From the IMG/VR virus record IMGVR_UViG_3300044691_000256, positions 1 through 60,656 of that record: a stretch of 60,656 bases of DNA, one strand, 5' to 3'. The stretch is from a virus. A program made the position numbers and the translations under genes. This document shows, in pieces, positions 16,377 to 24,895 of the stretch. Each line of letters opens with the position of its first letter. The first letter of the stretch is position 1. Below the pieces are notes generated by a model, which was not told where the DNA came from, made no database searches, and saw only the letters and a program-made list of their open reading frames with translations.

Positions 16377-18158
16377 CTAGTTGAATGCCTCTTCTATCTC
16401 TGGTTTTGCGACGATCAAATCTTTCAAAAATACCGAGGGTTTGCCGTGGTATGACAGGTGTAGCTCTCTGGCCGCTCGGCTTATCCCGACGAAGAATATG
16501 TTGGCCTCTTCTTTTGGCTCTCCGAGCTTGTGTGGAAGAACTTCGTCGTTACAGGCCACCAAAAATACTCTCGGCCACTCTAACCCCTTACTGCTATGAA
16601 TTGTTCCTATCGCCACTGCTTTCTTCGACTTAGAGGCGGCGGACACTCGGCGAATGTACTCAAGAAATTCTTTCAGAGTAGGAAACCGGGCACTAATCCG
16701 TATCAGCTCTGAAAGGTTCTCGCGGGGCGAAGAGTCCGGAGTAGCTTCATCCGCGTAGTAATCGAACGCTTTCAAGTCTTGTAAGATATTTGCTACAGCT
16801 TTCTGACATGGCACGTCTTTGTATCGGGTCAGGGTATGTAAGAACTGGACGAAGTTGCCAAGATTCTTGTCGGGCAGCGAGTTGAGAATTGACCACGCAG
16901 ACGGTTTGGGGTCAGCCTCCTGACGTTTCTTGACGGTTGCGGCGATTTCGGTTTTCTTCAGGAACTTCGAAGGGTGGAACGGGGAGCGTAGTGCGCCCAT
17001 AACGTTTCCGTCGTGTAGAGCCACGGCGCAGCCTAAGAAGGAGACTGCGCTTCTAACTTCTGGCTGTCCCCAAAAGCCGCTGCCCCCGAGTAATTTGTAC
17101 TTTACCCCGGCGGTGCTGAGTGCGTCCTCAAAACTTCGGAGCATCCGGTTGGTTCGGGCTAGGATAGCGGTATCAGACACGGTAACTTTGCTGGCTACGT
17201 CTTTAGCCTCGTACGCCGCCGAAGCGTACCCAGTCACCACAGGACGTTCACCCTCCGCGTTAGTCGTGTGAAACTTGTCCGCCAGTTCCCTTACGGACCC
17301 GTACTTCTTGCAGAGATCGACTATCTGGGGTGACGAGCGAAAATTCCTAGACAGGTACAAGGTCTTCGCGCCGGGGAACATGACTCCGAAGTTCATAAAC
17401 AGGTCGCCAGCGGCTCCACGGAAGGAGTAAATCCCCTGTGCCGCATCGCCGACGGCTAGAAGATTCCCGTGCTGTTTGGACACGAGTTGCAGGAGCCGCC
17501 ACTCCAAAACGCTGTTATCTTGGGATTCGTCGGATTGGCAGAATTTGTATTGCCACCGACCCGCGACCGCCGGATTCTTCTCTAACAGGTTCACCATCTC
17601 GACCAATAAACTATCGAAATCGAGTACGCCTTCAGAGCGAAGCCGACTGTCATAGGCTTTAAACGAGAGAGCCAGCTTCTCATTCTTTCCTTCTTTCTCT
17701 GCGATCTTGATAGCTTCGGTAGGGGTGATCCGGTTGCGTTTTTGAAGGCTGATGTAGTTCGGCAACTCCTTCCAGCTTACGTCGAACTTCCGGGCCAGTT
17801 CGTTGATGATCTTGTTCGCCACAGGAGGGGTCGCCAATGGAAAATCTGCCAATTTGAACGGAAAGCTGTCTCGCTCCTCCGAGGCGAACTTCAGGGCGAT
17901 GGAGTGGAATGTTCCCCACCCAGCCACTCTGTCCATTTTCTGGACACCGATCTCTGCCTCCGACTTGTCCCGCATCGATTTGGCAGCCTGACTGGTGAAG
18001 GTCATAGACAACACGTCGTCGGGCGACACGCCTTCTTGGATCAGACGGACATACCGCAGGACCAGGCAAGTGCTTTTTGAGCCGCCCGGCCCCGCGAGGC
18101 ACCTAAAGTACCCATTGTCCGCGTCCACCACTTTTTTCTGCTCATCTGAAAGTTGCAT
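16377..18158 (-). CDS. UvrD/Rep-like superfamily 1 DNA helicase
   Basis: 593 residues. LAGPGGSKST near residue 21 is a modified Walker A. DESQDNS near 210 is motif II, GDAAQGIYSFRGA near 236 motif III, LSRNFRSSPQ near 265 motif IV, and IGTIHSSKGLEW near 523 motif V. It should unwind DNA 3' to 5' in replication or recombination. The dispersed site is read as VQKMD near residue 74. Its TAATG start overlap links it to the gene upstream. Confidence 0.92.
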   Translation of the reverse strand: MQLSDEQKKVVDADNGYFRCLAGPGGSKSTCLVLRYVRLIQEGVSPDDVLSMTFTSQAAKSMRDKSEAEIGVQKMDRVAGWGTFHSIALKFASEERDSFPFKLADFPLATPPVANKIINELARKFDVSWKELPNYISLQKRNRITPTEAIKIAEKEGKNEKLALSFKAYDSRLRSEGVLDFDSLLVEMVNLLEKNPAVAGRWQYKFCQSDESQDNSVLEWRLLQLVSKQHGNLLAVGDAAQGIYSFRGAAGDLFMNFGVMFPGAKTLYLSRNFRSSPQIVDLCKKYGSVRELADKFHTTNAEGERPVVTGYASAAYEAKDVASKVTVSDTAILARTNRMLRSFEDALSTAGVKYKLLGGSGFWGQPEVRSAVSFLGCAVALHDGNVMGALRSPFHPSKFLKKTEIAATVKKRQEADPKPSAWSILNSLPDKNLGNFVQFLHTLTRYKDVPCQKAVANILQDLKAFDYYADEATPDSSPRENLSELIRISARFPTLKEFLEYIRRVSAASKSKKAVAIGTIHSSKGLEWPRVFLVACNDEVLPHKLGEPKEEANIFFVGISRAARELHLSYHGKPSVFLKDLIVAKPEIEEAFN

Positions 18159-18415
18159 TAGTTAACCGTCAAGTCCTTCGGTGGAGCCGGTTCAGTTCGG
18201 CAGTGTTCGCAGACATGCTCTGATCCGTCGTCAAACCACAATTGCCGAAATTCATCGAACAAAAGAAAGGTGGCTATACCGCTGTGGAACGGAAGCATAA
18301 CTCCACCCTCGTGCCGGGCCTTGGCGACAAACTCGGCTGGTGACAGGTTTGTCTCGACGTTCCACCCATCACCGATTTCGTCTGTATGTGTTTCGATTGT
18401 TACTGAGTATGGCAC
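18158..18415 (-). CDS. Hypothetical protein
   Basis: 85 residues from GTG with an AGGAGG site. The C-terminal CEHC could be half a zinc site. No family recognised. A dispersed site and the CATGTCCGC-like motif lie in its leader. Confidence 0.6.
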   Translation of the reverse strand: MPYSVTIETHTDEIGDGWNVETNLSPAEFVAKARHEGGVMLPFHSGIATFLLFDEFRQLWFDDGSEHVCEHCRTEPAPPKDLTVN

Positions 18416-18427
18416 TGTTCCTCCTGA

Positions 18428-18492
18428 TTTGCGGACACGGTGTTTAGGTTATTGGCAATGCGGCGGCGTTGACTTCCGTCCATTTTCTGGAC
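18428..18492 (-). promoter_or_regulatory. Composite control element: dispersed site plus GTGTCCGC motif
   Basis: Leftward order: GTCCAGAAAATGGAC (18492-18478), about 30 bases including TAACCTAAAC, then GTGTCCGC, then AGGAGG and the start at 18415. The same arrangement recurs at 38.43-38.50 kb. TAACCT could be a -10 element. Probably a regulated promoter, unproven. Confidence 0.5.
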
Positions 18493-18496
18493 AAAG

Positions 18497-18754
18497 CTAA
18501 AAGGGAATCCAGTCGCTGTAACACACCTCACAACAGCAAGGCTCGTCAGTAAGGTACATCGGGTGGTGACAAACGGCACACAGGTGATGTCGGTAGAACC
18601 TCTTCATCTTCCACCGATGCCGGAGAGCGTAATAGCTGCGGAGCCACGACATCTCTCGTTCGATAAATCCGTCGTAGAGTCCCGCGCCGCACCCGACGCA
18701 GGACTGGCAATACTCATCGCAGGTACACCCCTTCAACTTACAAAGCAGTCTCAT
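18497..18754 (-). CDS. Cysteine-rich zinc-binding protein
   Basis: 85 residues with 12 cysteines, in CTCDEYCQSCVGCG near residue 10 and CAVC then CCCEVC toward the C-terminus. The spacing suggests two or three zinc sites. No family recognised. Confidence 0.65.
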   Translation of the reverse strand: MRLLCKLKGCTCDEYCQSCVGCGAGLYDGFIEREMSWLRSYYALRHRWKMKRFYRHHLCAVCHHPMYLTDEPCCCEVCYSDWIPF

Positions 18755-18765
18755 TGTCCGCGCTC

Positions 18766-19188
18766 CTAAAAGCCGTTCTCATCTGCAAACGGATCTTCAT
18801 TCGTTGTGGTTGGCCGCGCTACCGGAGCCGCAGCAGGACGTGATGCAGGGGCGGACTGGCGGGACTTCTCCCCGGACGAGGATTTGTCGAGCAGCTTGAG
18901 GTCTCGGACAATGATTTCGGCCCGGTACTGCTTCACGCCGTCTTTGTCCCAGGTCCGGGTCCGCTGGCTACCGATGATACCGATGAAGCTACCCTTCTTG
19001 AGATACTTGCCTGCGATGTCCGCCAGCTTTTCCCAAGCCACGATGTTGAACCACTCTACTGTCTTTGACTCACCATAGCCGTCGTCCACGCCCAAACTGA
19101 AGGATGCTACCGACTTGCCGCCGTTTGTGGCCCGGACCTCGACATCTTTGCCCAGCCGCCCTACCAATGTAATGTTCTGAAAACTCAC
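18766..19188 (-). CDS. ssb: Single-stranded DNA-binding protein
   Basis: 140 residues. The OB-fold is evident from ITLVGRLGKDVEVR at 6-19, FNIVAWEKLADI near 47 and KKGSFIGIIGS near 64. A disordered Ser/Pro/Ala-rich linker leads to the acidic tip DPFADENGF, the docking tail used by bacterial SSB to recruit repair and replication proteins. It sits with the Bet annealase in the recombination block and is ATGA-coupled to the gene upstream. Confidence 0.95.
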   Translation of the reverse strand: MSFQNITLVGRLGKDVEVRATNGGKSVASFSLGVDDGYGESKTVEWFNIVAWEKLADIAGKYLKKGSFIGIIGSQRTRTWDKDGVKQYRAEIIVRDLKLLDKSSSGEKSRQSAPASRPAAAPVARPTTTNEDPFADENGF

Positions 19189-19487
19189 GCTGATACCTCC
19201 TCTTTTGCTGTTTGTGCATCTGCCAAGGCAATCGCCGCCTTCAATCCTTCGTGAGAGTCAAAGTCATCGACCCACTCCAACTCCCACCCATCGGGATAGT
19301 GCTTGTCATAGTTCTCATGTTTCCAGTTAGAGCCGTCGAAACCCATGTCGTGTCGCGCCCAACCATGAGAGCAGAAGTGCCCGGCAATTGCGTGGCCGTC
19401 CTCTGAAAACGCCACCGGACACTCATCTCCATTCCTATATCGGGTGTTGACGAATACGAAAATCTTTGGTTTTCTTGCCGTTTCCAC
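19185..19487 (-). CDS. Hypothetical protein
   Basis: 100 residues, acidic, rich in Trp, His and Asp in the middle. No recognised domain. It sits between Bet and SSB with tight spacing, so a recombination accessory role is possible. Confidence 0.65.
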   Translation of the reverse strand: METARKPKIFVFVNTRYRNGDECPVAFSEDGHAIAGHFCSHGWARHDMGFDGSNWKHENYDKHYPDGWELEWVDDFDSHEGLKAAIALADAQTAKEEVSA

Positions 19488-19495
19488 GCTACCTC

Positions 19496-20638
19496 CTAAA
19501 ATTCGGGTTCTGGTTCGGGATTGATGAGTGCAAGAACCGCTTCCTTCGTACCTGCGGCCTCAAGTTGGGTCAAAACTTTCTTCCAGTCAGACTGGAGTTT
19601 TTCGGTAAGCGGTCGGCCAGCCTCGACGAATTTTTGCAGCAGACTCTTTTCGGACGCGGACAGACCTAGTTCGATCAGTGCCCGGATACGAGCCGAGTTA
19701 TCCTTTTTTTCATCATCGTTCGGAAGCCGAGCTTCGGGGTCTTGATTCTCGGCTATTTTCTCGTCGATAGCCGCCAACATGTCCTTGTGATCGGCTTCGA
19801 GCGCTGCATTCGTTTTCTCCTTCGCGGTCAGCTTCTTCGGCTTTTCAGGTTTATCCATTTTCTGGACGGTCTCTGCTGGTTTGTCCAGAATCACCTCTAC
19901 TAGAGTTTTATCGGCACCAGGTCTAGGCTCGTTTGTGGGTTGCGCGGCTTCGTGATTCACTTTGGGTACGGTTGGGGCTTTGGGGGCGGCGACCACGGCC
20001 TCGTGAGCAACGGGGATAGACTCGGCTACGTCATCCTTTTGAAGCTCCTCTTGGATGAACAAACCTGACAATTCCGAGGGAAACGCACGCGTAAGGCACG
20101 CAGATTCACTGCATTTTTCAAGCATTTCACAATTGCGACCGTTCGCGCTCCACATCGCAGTAAGTTGTGCCTCGCCGTCCTTCTTGTAAGTCTGGCAGTA
20201 GGCACCGAAGCGGCTAACCACAGTGAGAGGTATTTGAAAACCTGTCCGCAAAACAGAGGTACGAACCGCCCAAGGCTCCAGAGGAAGCATAGGATTCGTA
20301 GGGTCGGGCAAAGGAATCTCAGACTCGATGGTGGGTTGGTTCTGCGGGTCGAGGTAAATCCACTTGGTCGGGAGCTGCCCAGCATATAGTCCTGTAGCGT
20401 TGGCGATTTTCCGCTTGGCCCCGATGGTCACGATATAGATGGACTTCTTCTTTTTGACCTTGGCCTTGAGTTCCGGATCATACTCTTCTGATGTCCGAAT
20501 CTGCATAAGGATGTCGCGGACGGGGGCTAGGTTCCGATTCCGGCACTCGGCGATCCAAAGCTGAAACTGCTCATCTGTTGCGTTTGCGGCGTGTTCTTTC
20601 TTGAGGGCAGCCAGCTCCTCGGCACTATATTCCACCAT
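19496..20638 (-). CDS. bet: Bet/RecT-family single-strand annealing protein
   Basis: 380 residues. The N-terminal 190 residues carry the Bet core: TDEQFQLWIAECRNRNLAPV near 21-40, the Ser-Ile-Tyr-Ile strand near 86 and EKCSESACLTRAFPSELSGL near 173-192. This annealase pairs complementary strands during phage recombination, usually with an exonuclease, here probably the gene at 13410. A low-complexity Pro/Lys/Glu tail follows, containing the dispersed site as VQKMDKP, and then a helical C-terminus. It is the first gene of the leftward operon. Confidence 0.9.
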   Translation of the reverse strand: MVEYSAEELAALKKEHAANATDEQFQLWIAECRNRNLAPVRDILMQIRTSEEYDPELKAKVKKKKSIYIVTIGAKRKIANATGLYAGQLPTKWIYLDPQNQPTIESEIPLPDPTNPMLPLEPWAVRTSVLRTGFQIPLTVVSRFGAYCQTYKKDGEAQLTAMWSANGRNCEMLEKCSESACLTRAFPSELSGLFIQEELQKDDVAESIPVAHEAVVAAPKAPTVPKVNHEAAQPTNEPRPGADKTLVEVILDKPAETVQKMDKPEKPKKLTAKEKTNAALEADHKDMLAAIDEKIAENQDPEARLPNDDEKKDNSARIRALIELGLSASEKSLLQKFVEAGRPLTEKLQSDWKKVLTQLEAAGTKEAVLALINPEPEPEF

Positions 20639-20658
20639 AGAGTTCTCCTTGAGTCTCT

Positions 20659-20687
20659 AAATTAGCATTAGTTTCGTGGCTTGTCAA
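20659..20687 (-). promoter_or_regulatory. Leftward early promoter
   Basis: Leftward: -35 TTGACA (20682-20687), 17-bp spacer, -10 TAATTT (20659-20664). It faces the bet gene whose start is at 20638, so it is probably the main promoter of the leftward replication operon. It forms a divergent pair with 20694-20722. Confidence 0.8.
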
Positions 20688-20693
20688 ACGCAT

Positions 20694-20722
20694 TTGCCTT
20701 TCAGAAAACTCTGTGTTATTGT
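20694..20722 (+). promoter_or_regulatory. Rightward early promoter
   Basis: -35 TTGCCT (20694-20699), 17-bp spacer, -10 TATTGT (20717-20722). The start of transcription would fall near 20729, so the dispersed site at 20731-20745 would overlap the start, a position suited to an operator or to an RNA element at the 5' end. Confidence 0.65.
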
Positions 20723-20730
20723 TTTGATTA

Positions 20731-20745
20731 ATCCAGAAAATGGAC
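20731..20745 (+). repeat. Dispersed site at the predicted rightward transcription start
   Basis: ATCCAGAAAATGGAC, one terminal change from consensus, eight bases after the -10 element and 20 bases before the first start codon. Confidence 0.85.
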
Positions 20746-20765
20746 AAAGCAAAACAGGAGACCCC

Positions 20766-20924
20766 ATGAAAGTCCAATTCACACTGAGTATCGGGTACCC
20801 CGGTGCTGACCACGAAGAAGTGGTCGACTGCGACGACGAGGCTACCGACACGGAACTACAAGAAGCCTGGCAAGAGTGGACTTACAACTACATCGACGGC
20901 GGATACGAAAGGATGGAGAGCTAG
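20766..20924 (+). CDS. Small acidic phage protein
   Basis: 52 residues, ATG after CAGGAG. Begins MKVQFTLSIGYPGADHEE and ends in a Trp/Tyr-rich helix. This general pattern, a short beta strand then an acidic helix, is common in small phage proteins of unknown role. First gene of the rightward operon. Confidence 0.7.
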   Translation: MKVQFTLSIGYPGADHEEVVDCDDEATDTELQEAWQEWTYNYIDGGYERMES

Positions 20925-21295
20925 TGAACATACTAGGACTATTCCACGCATTATCACCCGAACTCGTCCAGAAAATGGACAGTGACCTCAAAGAATCCCA
21001 AGCCGCCTGCGAGCGCCAGCACAAGACACTGGTTTCACTAGGCACAGAACTGAAACAGCTATACGCGGACAAGGATGAACTAACCAAACATCTCGGCGAA
21101 TCAATTAGCTACGGGTGTGAACTCCAGCAAAAAGTCAGTGACGCCACCCGTAGGGCCGGAGATGCCATCCTTCTGGGGGCCGAGCTAAGGCAACAACTCG
21201 AAGACCGCACCACAGCATTTGATTTTCATGCCCGCCAAATCTCTACCCTCAAAGGCCAGATCACAAAACTGAAGAAGAGGCTGGCTAATGTCTAG
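20924..21295 (+). CDS. Coiled-coil protein
   Basis: 123 residues from a GTG that overlaps the preceding TAG. After residue 15 the chain is almost continuous heptad-like helix (leucines spaced with charged residues). The dispersed site at 20966 reads LVQKMD near residue 15. Possibly a structural or adapter protein. Function unknown. Confidence 0.65.
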   Translation: MNILGLFHALSPELVQKMDSDLKESQAACERQHKTLVSLGTELKQLYADKDELTKHLGESISYGCELQQKVSDATRRAGDAILLGAELRQQLEDRTTAFDFHARQISTLKGQITKLKKRLANV

Positions 21296-21596
21296 AAGTC
21301 TTGACAAGTCCCTCGGTCGCTCCTTTTCAGAGATAGGCGAGATACTGGGTCTAACACCGAAACAAGTAGAGCATACGTATGTCAAGGCAATGATCAAGCT
21401 GCGGGCCGAAAATCCAGAAAATGGACGGTATCTTCTGGAGCAAATCAACCTAGCGGGCCGGGACTACGCCAAAGTCACAAGCTGGAAGCCACAGAGCGGA
21501 CAAGGTGAAGCTGGCGGGCGATTCGAGGCTGGAATCCCACAGCTTGAAGATCCAGAACCAGCGCACGAGGAACTACCAGAGGAGATTTATGAGTAG
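21288..21596 (+). CDS. Small helix-turn-helix protein, sigma region 4-like
   Basis: 102 residues. SFSEIGEILGLTPKQVEHTY (12-31) is a good helix-turn-helix of the sigma region 4 or LuxR type. It is too short to be a complete sigma factor, so it is probably a transcriptional regulator. The dispersed site reads NPENGR near residue 43, a different frame from most. Acidic Pro/Glu tail. It could be one of the proteins that act at phage promoters. Confidence 0.75.
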   Translation: MSRSLDKSLGRSFSEIGEILGLTPKQVEHTYVKAMIKLRAENPENGRYLLEQINLAGRDYAKVTSWKPQSGQGEAGGRFEAGIPQLEDPEPAHEELPEEIYE

Positions 21597-22074
21597 ACAA
21601 CTGTTTTTAGACTGCGACGGGGTTCTCGCCAATTTCGACGCTTACGCCGAGGAAATTTTCGGTCTGCCACCCCGAGACGCCGAGAACAAACTCGGAACCA
21701 AGCGATTCTGGGTCGACCTCCAGAGCCACGATGGGTTCTATCGCAACCTGCCGCCGATGCCGGACGCCTTCGAACTGTTTGCTGCCGTGGAGCATCTGAA
21801 CCCGATCATCCTAACTGGACTACCGTTGGGAGACTGGGCCGAGCCACAGAAGCGTGAGTGGGGCGCTAAACACTTCCCGCACACAACAATGATCTGCTGC
21901 ATGTCCAAAGACAAGCGGAACCACATGAAACCGGGCGACATCCTCGTCGACGATTATCTGAAGTACCGGCATTTGTGGGAAGAGGCGGGCGGCGTATTCG
22001 TACACCATACGTCTGCAAAGTCGTCCATCGCCGCGCTGATCGAACTCGGGATTTTGAGTAGGGAGGGAAGATAA
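21589..22074 (+). CDS. HAD-family phosphatase, nucleotidase-like
   Basis: 161 residues from ATG at 21589, overlapping the upstream gene by 8 bases. LFLDCDGVLANFD at residues 5-17 contains the nucleophile Asp motif, LTGLP near 68 motif II, a Lys near 108 and ILVDDYLKYR near 117 the acidic motif. Resembles 5'-nucleotidase or 5'(3')-deoxyribonucleotidase enzymes of phages, which adjust nucleotide pools. Substrate inferred. Confidence 0.85.
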   Translation: MSRQLFLDCDGVLANFDAYAEEIFGLPPRDAENKLGTKRFWVDLQSHDGFYRNLPPMPDAFELFAAVEHLNPIILTGLPLGDWAEPQKREWGAKHFPHTTMICCMSKDKRNHMKPGDILVDDYLKYRHLWEEAGGVFVHHTSAKSSIAALIELGILSREGR

Positions 22075-22244
22075 TGTATATACGACAGTCCAGGAAATGG
22101 TCAGATAAGAACCGCTTCGCAGATCGTTTCGGTGGCGGATGGCGCTGGAAGTTTGGATTTCAGGCATCCGCCGGATTCCGTACGGTCATTGTTGACTTGT
22201 TCGCTTGGTCTTACCGAATTGAGCGCGGGGGACCGCCCAAATGA
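22074..22244 (+). CDS. Hypothetical small basic protein
   Basis: 56 residues, rich in Arg, Trp and Phe, with TAATG and ATGA overlaps on both sides, which strongly supports translation. It contains a weak relative of the dispersed site (22088-22102). Function unknown. Confidence 0.65.
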   Translation: MYIRQSRKWSDKNRFADRFGGGWRWKFGFQASAGFRTVIVDLFAWSYRIERGGPPK

Positions 22245-23197
22245 CACAAATTCTCTCCCTTTCACTCAGGCCCCAAAATCTCGCTTCATTCATCGGGAAC
22301 CCCAACGTGGTGTCCGCCATAGAAAACCAACTAGCCGAGAGAATCCCTGTAGGCATCTGGCTTTCGGGCGACCCCGGCACGGGCAAGACCACCCTGTCCA
22401 AGATCATCGCAAGGATGGTAAACGCGGGGATCGACGAGTCTCAACTGGACATTCAGGAGGTTAATGGGTCGAGCGAGAATGGGATCGACATGATCCGGGA
22501 GCTTGTCGAGCACGCGAAGTTCCGTCCATTTTCTGGAAGGCGTGTGTACATCCTGAACGAATTTCAGGGACTTACCGGCGCTGCCAAGCAAGCTTTACTC
22601 GCGCCTTTGGAGAGTACGAACGAGTCTACGTTGTGGATCTTCACTTCGATGACCGACCGGCTGGACAAGGATGAGAAGCTGGATAAGGCCCTCCGCCGCC
22701 GCCTCACACACTACGCTCTAAAAACCATGTCCGAGCTTGAAGTCCGCGCACTCTGCCAACGGGCGGCTGAAAACACTTCGGTTCAACTCGATACCACCTC
22801 GTTTATCACCCTGATGGTGAAATCCAAGATCGGGAGCGCGGGTGAAATTCTTGCGGCCTGGGAATTGTATGCGTCTGGAATCCCGCTGGCTGGCTGCGTT
22901 ACCTCAGCGGCCCATAACGCGGATTACAGGGAAATCGCTTCTTCAGTCCTTAAGGGGGATTGGAACCGATGCCGTGAACTTCTGGCTGGAATCCCTAACG
23001 CGGATAGTCGGGGGCTGCGGTCGATGATAAGCGGGTATCTTCGGTCTGCGCTGTTGAAATCCGAGGCCGGGCCGCGAGCTGACTCCTTAGCTAATTGTCT
23101 GGTCGGTTTAGGATCTGTCCAGTTCGAGGATGGCGTGGCGTTTGGTGTGTTGTGTGGTTTGTTGCAGAAGACTTGTAAGCAGATGGGAGGAAAATAA
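22241..23197 (+). CDS. Clamp loader AAA+ ATPase
   Basis: 318 residues. Walker A SGDPGTGKTT at about 42-51, Walker B region VYILNEFQ near 102-109, sensor 1 WIFTSM near 131 and an Arg-rich RRRL near 151 in the place of the SRC motif. Layout is that of DnaX or RFC small subunits. It should load the phage beta clamp at 6938. The Walker B Asp is Asn here, while the catalytic Glu is kept. An antisense copy of the dispersed site (22524) reads FRPFSGR. Confidence 0.85.
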   Translation: MTQILSLSLRPQNLASFIGNPNVVSAIENQLAERIPVGIWLSGDPGTGKTTLSKIIARMVNAGIDESQLDIQEVNGSSENGIDMIRELVEHAKFRPFSGRRVYILNEFQGLTGAAKQALLAPLESTNESTLWIFTSMTDRLDKDEKLDKALRRRLTHYALKTMSELEVRALCQRAAENTSVQLDTTSFITLMVKSKIGSAGEILAAWELYASGIPLAGCVTSAAHNADYREIASSVLKGDWNRCRELLAGIPNADSRGLRSMISGYLRSALLKSEAGPRADSLANCLVGLGSVQFEDGVAFGVLCGLLQKTCKQMGGK

Positions 23198-23391
23198 TGT
23201 CTTTCTATGTCTGGTGCGAGATCGTATGTGCCAAATGCAGCCGGACGTGCGCAGGTACATTTGCAACTCGGGACATTCCGAGGAAGTCCATGTCTGAAGA
23301 GGCAAAGAAGCGAGGGTGGGTTGCACGCGGCGAGAATTACTTCTGCCCGTTCTGTGAACTAGTTTCAAAGGAGGCCGTACATGTGGACTGA
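23197..23391 (+). CDS. Small zinc ribbon protein
   Basis: 64 residues. CAKC at about 11-14 and CPFC near 50-53 form a zinc ribbon with basic residues between them. Start is TAATG-coupled to the clamp loader. Confidence 0.7.
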   Translation: MSFYVWCEIVCAKCSRTCAGTFATRDIPRKSMSEEAKKRGWVARGENYFCPFCELVSKEAVHVD

Positions 23392-23845
23392 CGGAGATGT
23401 AGTTAGGTATCGACCAACGCAAGATTGGTGCCATCACGGGATCGCGATTGTGCGAGTTCCAGAAAATGGACAGCTTTGGGCCACAGACACCTACTGGGGT
23501 AACAGTCCTACGGATGGTAGCTACGTGGACGTAGAGTGCTTGGTCCCGGCCAACATCATCGGCAATACCCACACCTTCGGCAAAATACCCTACCCGCACG
23601 ATTACGACGACTTCAACGACGCGGACAAGTATTGGATACCGATGGGCGGCGGGTCAGCATACCAGAGGGTGAGGATCGGGGCCGCGCCCAACGTAGAGCT
23701 AAAGACATCCAGGCTCAAGTACGAAGTGGAAAAGGCTGAAGCCAAAATCCGCTCCGCCGAAAGCAGCCTGCGTTGGGCAATCAGGCAACTCGACGAATAC
23801 CTTGAAAGCTTGTCCGCAAAGGAGACCACCCATGTCCCGTTCTAA
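23381..23845 (+). CDS. Hypothetical protein with C-terminal coiled coil
   Basis: 154 residues. An aromatic, beta-rich first part is followed by a helical, heptad-like stretch from about residue 108 to 145. The dispersed site reads VPENGQ near residue 27. No family recognised. Confidence 0.65.
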   Translation: MWTDGDVVRYRPTQDWCHHGIAIVRVPENGQLWATDTYWGNSPTDGSYVDVECLVPANIIGNTHTFGKIPYPHDYDDFNDADKYWIPMGGGSAYQRVRIGAAPNVELKTSRLKYEVEKAEAKIRSAESSLRWAIRQLDEYLESLSAKETTHVPF

Positions 23846-23999
23846 AGAAGAATTAGCTTTGGAAATTCATCGGCTCCTCTCAGAACAAAGCTGGGTAGGA
23901 GACCTCAACAACCACACAATAGATGACATGACTGTGAATGGCTACTTTGACCTTGAGGTTGTTGCGGCGGGGCTGCTGGATTACCTCAGCCAATCTTAA
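23832..23999 (+). CDS. Hypothetical acidic protein
   Basis: 55 residues, overlapping the gene before it by 14 bases and converging on the leftward gene that follows. Mostly helical and acidic. Last gene of the rightward early operon. Confidence 0.6.
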   Translation: MSRSKEELALEIHRLLSEQSWVGDLNNHTIDDMTVNGYFDLEVVAAGLLDYLSQS

Positions 24000-24249
24000 C
24001 CTCGCTGGTGTCGAAGCTTACGTCTCTGGGGTGGTACGGGCCACACCCCTCTGGTATAAACTCTTTGCCCCGCAGCTTCCCCAAAACCCCACAGTGACAG
24101 CAAACCAGTTCCTTCATTGGGGGCCACAGAGTCACCACGACTCCTATTTCATGCCAGCAGTGCTTACATTCTGGCGGGACTCGGAGAGCACTCCTCAGAA
24201 CGGAGTCAAAATCTCCTTCCAGTGTTTTGGGTTTCGTCGACTTGGCCAT
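23986..24249 (-). CDS. Zinc ribbon protein
   Basis: 87 residues with CKHC near residue 28 and CCHCG near 50. The 3' end overlaps the convergent rightward gene by 14 bases. A dispersed site with one internal change (24274-24288) is just upstream. Confidence 0.65.
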   Translation of the reverse strand: MAKSTKPKTLEGDFDSVLRSALRVPPECKHCWHEIGVVVTLWPPMKELVCCHCGVLGKLRGKEFIPEGCGPYHPRDVSFDTSEVKIG

Positions 24250-24308
24250 GAGGAATTATATCCCACCTGCCCCGTTCATTTTCTGGACGGGCGCGGTGGC
24301 AGGGGTTG

Positions 24309-24563
24309 CTAGATTTTCTCGCTTGACGGCACGTACATGTAGAGAGTAACTGTCTCTTTTGACCAATCCGGCGTAGGCTTGCAAATCGCGGACAGCGGAA
24401 TCTGGTGCTTGAGCGTAGAGTCTCCTCGCCACGTGTAGTAGGTGTACATCGGTTCGTCCATTTTCTGGATAGCCGGGGCTACAGGCAACACACTCAACCA
24501 CTTGTCCGCTACAGGTGATAGCGCAGTCCCGAATCCCAGGCGGAAGAAAGATCGTCTGTTCAT
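24309..24563 (-). CDS. Small exported protein with twin-arginine-like signal
   Basis: 84 residues. NRRSFFRLGFG at 2-12 has the RR-x-F-h-R form of a Tat signal, followed by a short hydrophobic core to about residue 30. Export through Tat would be unusual for a phage protein. The dispersed site reads IQKMDEP near residue 34, just after the predicted leader. Function unknown. Confidence 0.6.
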   Translation of the reverse strand: MNRRSFFRLGFGTALSPVADKWLSVLPVAPAIQKMDEPMYTYYTWRGDSTLKHQIPLSAICKPTPDWSKETVTLYMYVPSSEKI

Positions 24564-24895
24564 TTCAAAACCGTGCTAAAGAACTGGATAGTCTTGCCTG
24601 TGTTCAGCGGCAGTGATTTCGTTGTGTGGAAAGCCGTGGGTGCCGTAAGGTTGGTCATGAACATCCTGTTAAACATCTGGCTGGTTTTGAACTGAGCCTC
24701 GGTCAGCGGCCCGTGCCACTCGCCGGGGTCTCCAACATCTGCGTTCGGGTCCAGATCCAGTTCAAACTCTTCGATTTCGTTGTACTCCTCATACTTCATG
24801 TGCCATGAGTTTTCAGCCGCCGCGCGTGTCGAATACACTCCGTACACTTGTCCGCTTTCATACTCGGGTAGAGAAACTACTAGGTAGATGGTCAT
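24560..24895 (-). CDS. Hypothetical protein
   Basis: 111 residues. The first 45 residues (IYLVVSLPEY, then VYSTRAAAE) look like a small alpha/beta fold common in phage proteins, with a very acidic middle. ATGA-coupled on both sides. Confidence 0.65.
   Translation of the reverse strand: MTIYLVVSLPEYESGQVYGVYSTRAAAENSWHMKYEEYNEIEEFELDLDPNADVGDPGEWHGPLTEAQFKTSQMFNRMFMTNLTAPTAFHTTKSLPLNTGKTIQFFSTVLK

Noticed and set aside
17680-18102. Second leftward frame of 140 codons inside the helicase gene
   Set aside because: Arg/Pro/Gly-rich shadow frame; the helicase motifs are all in the other frame.
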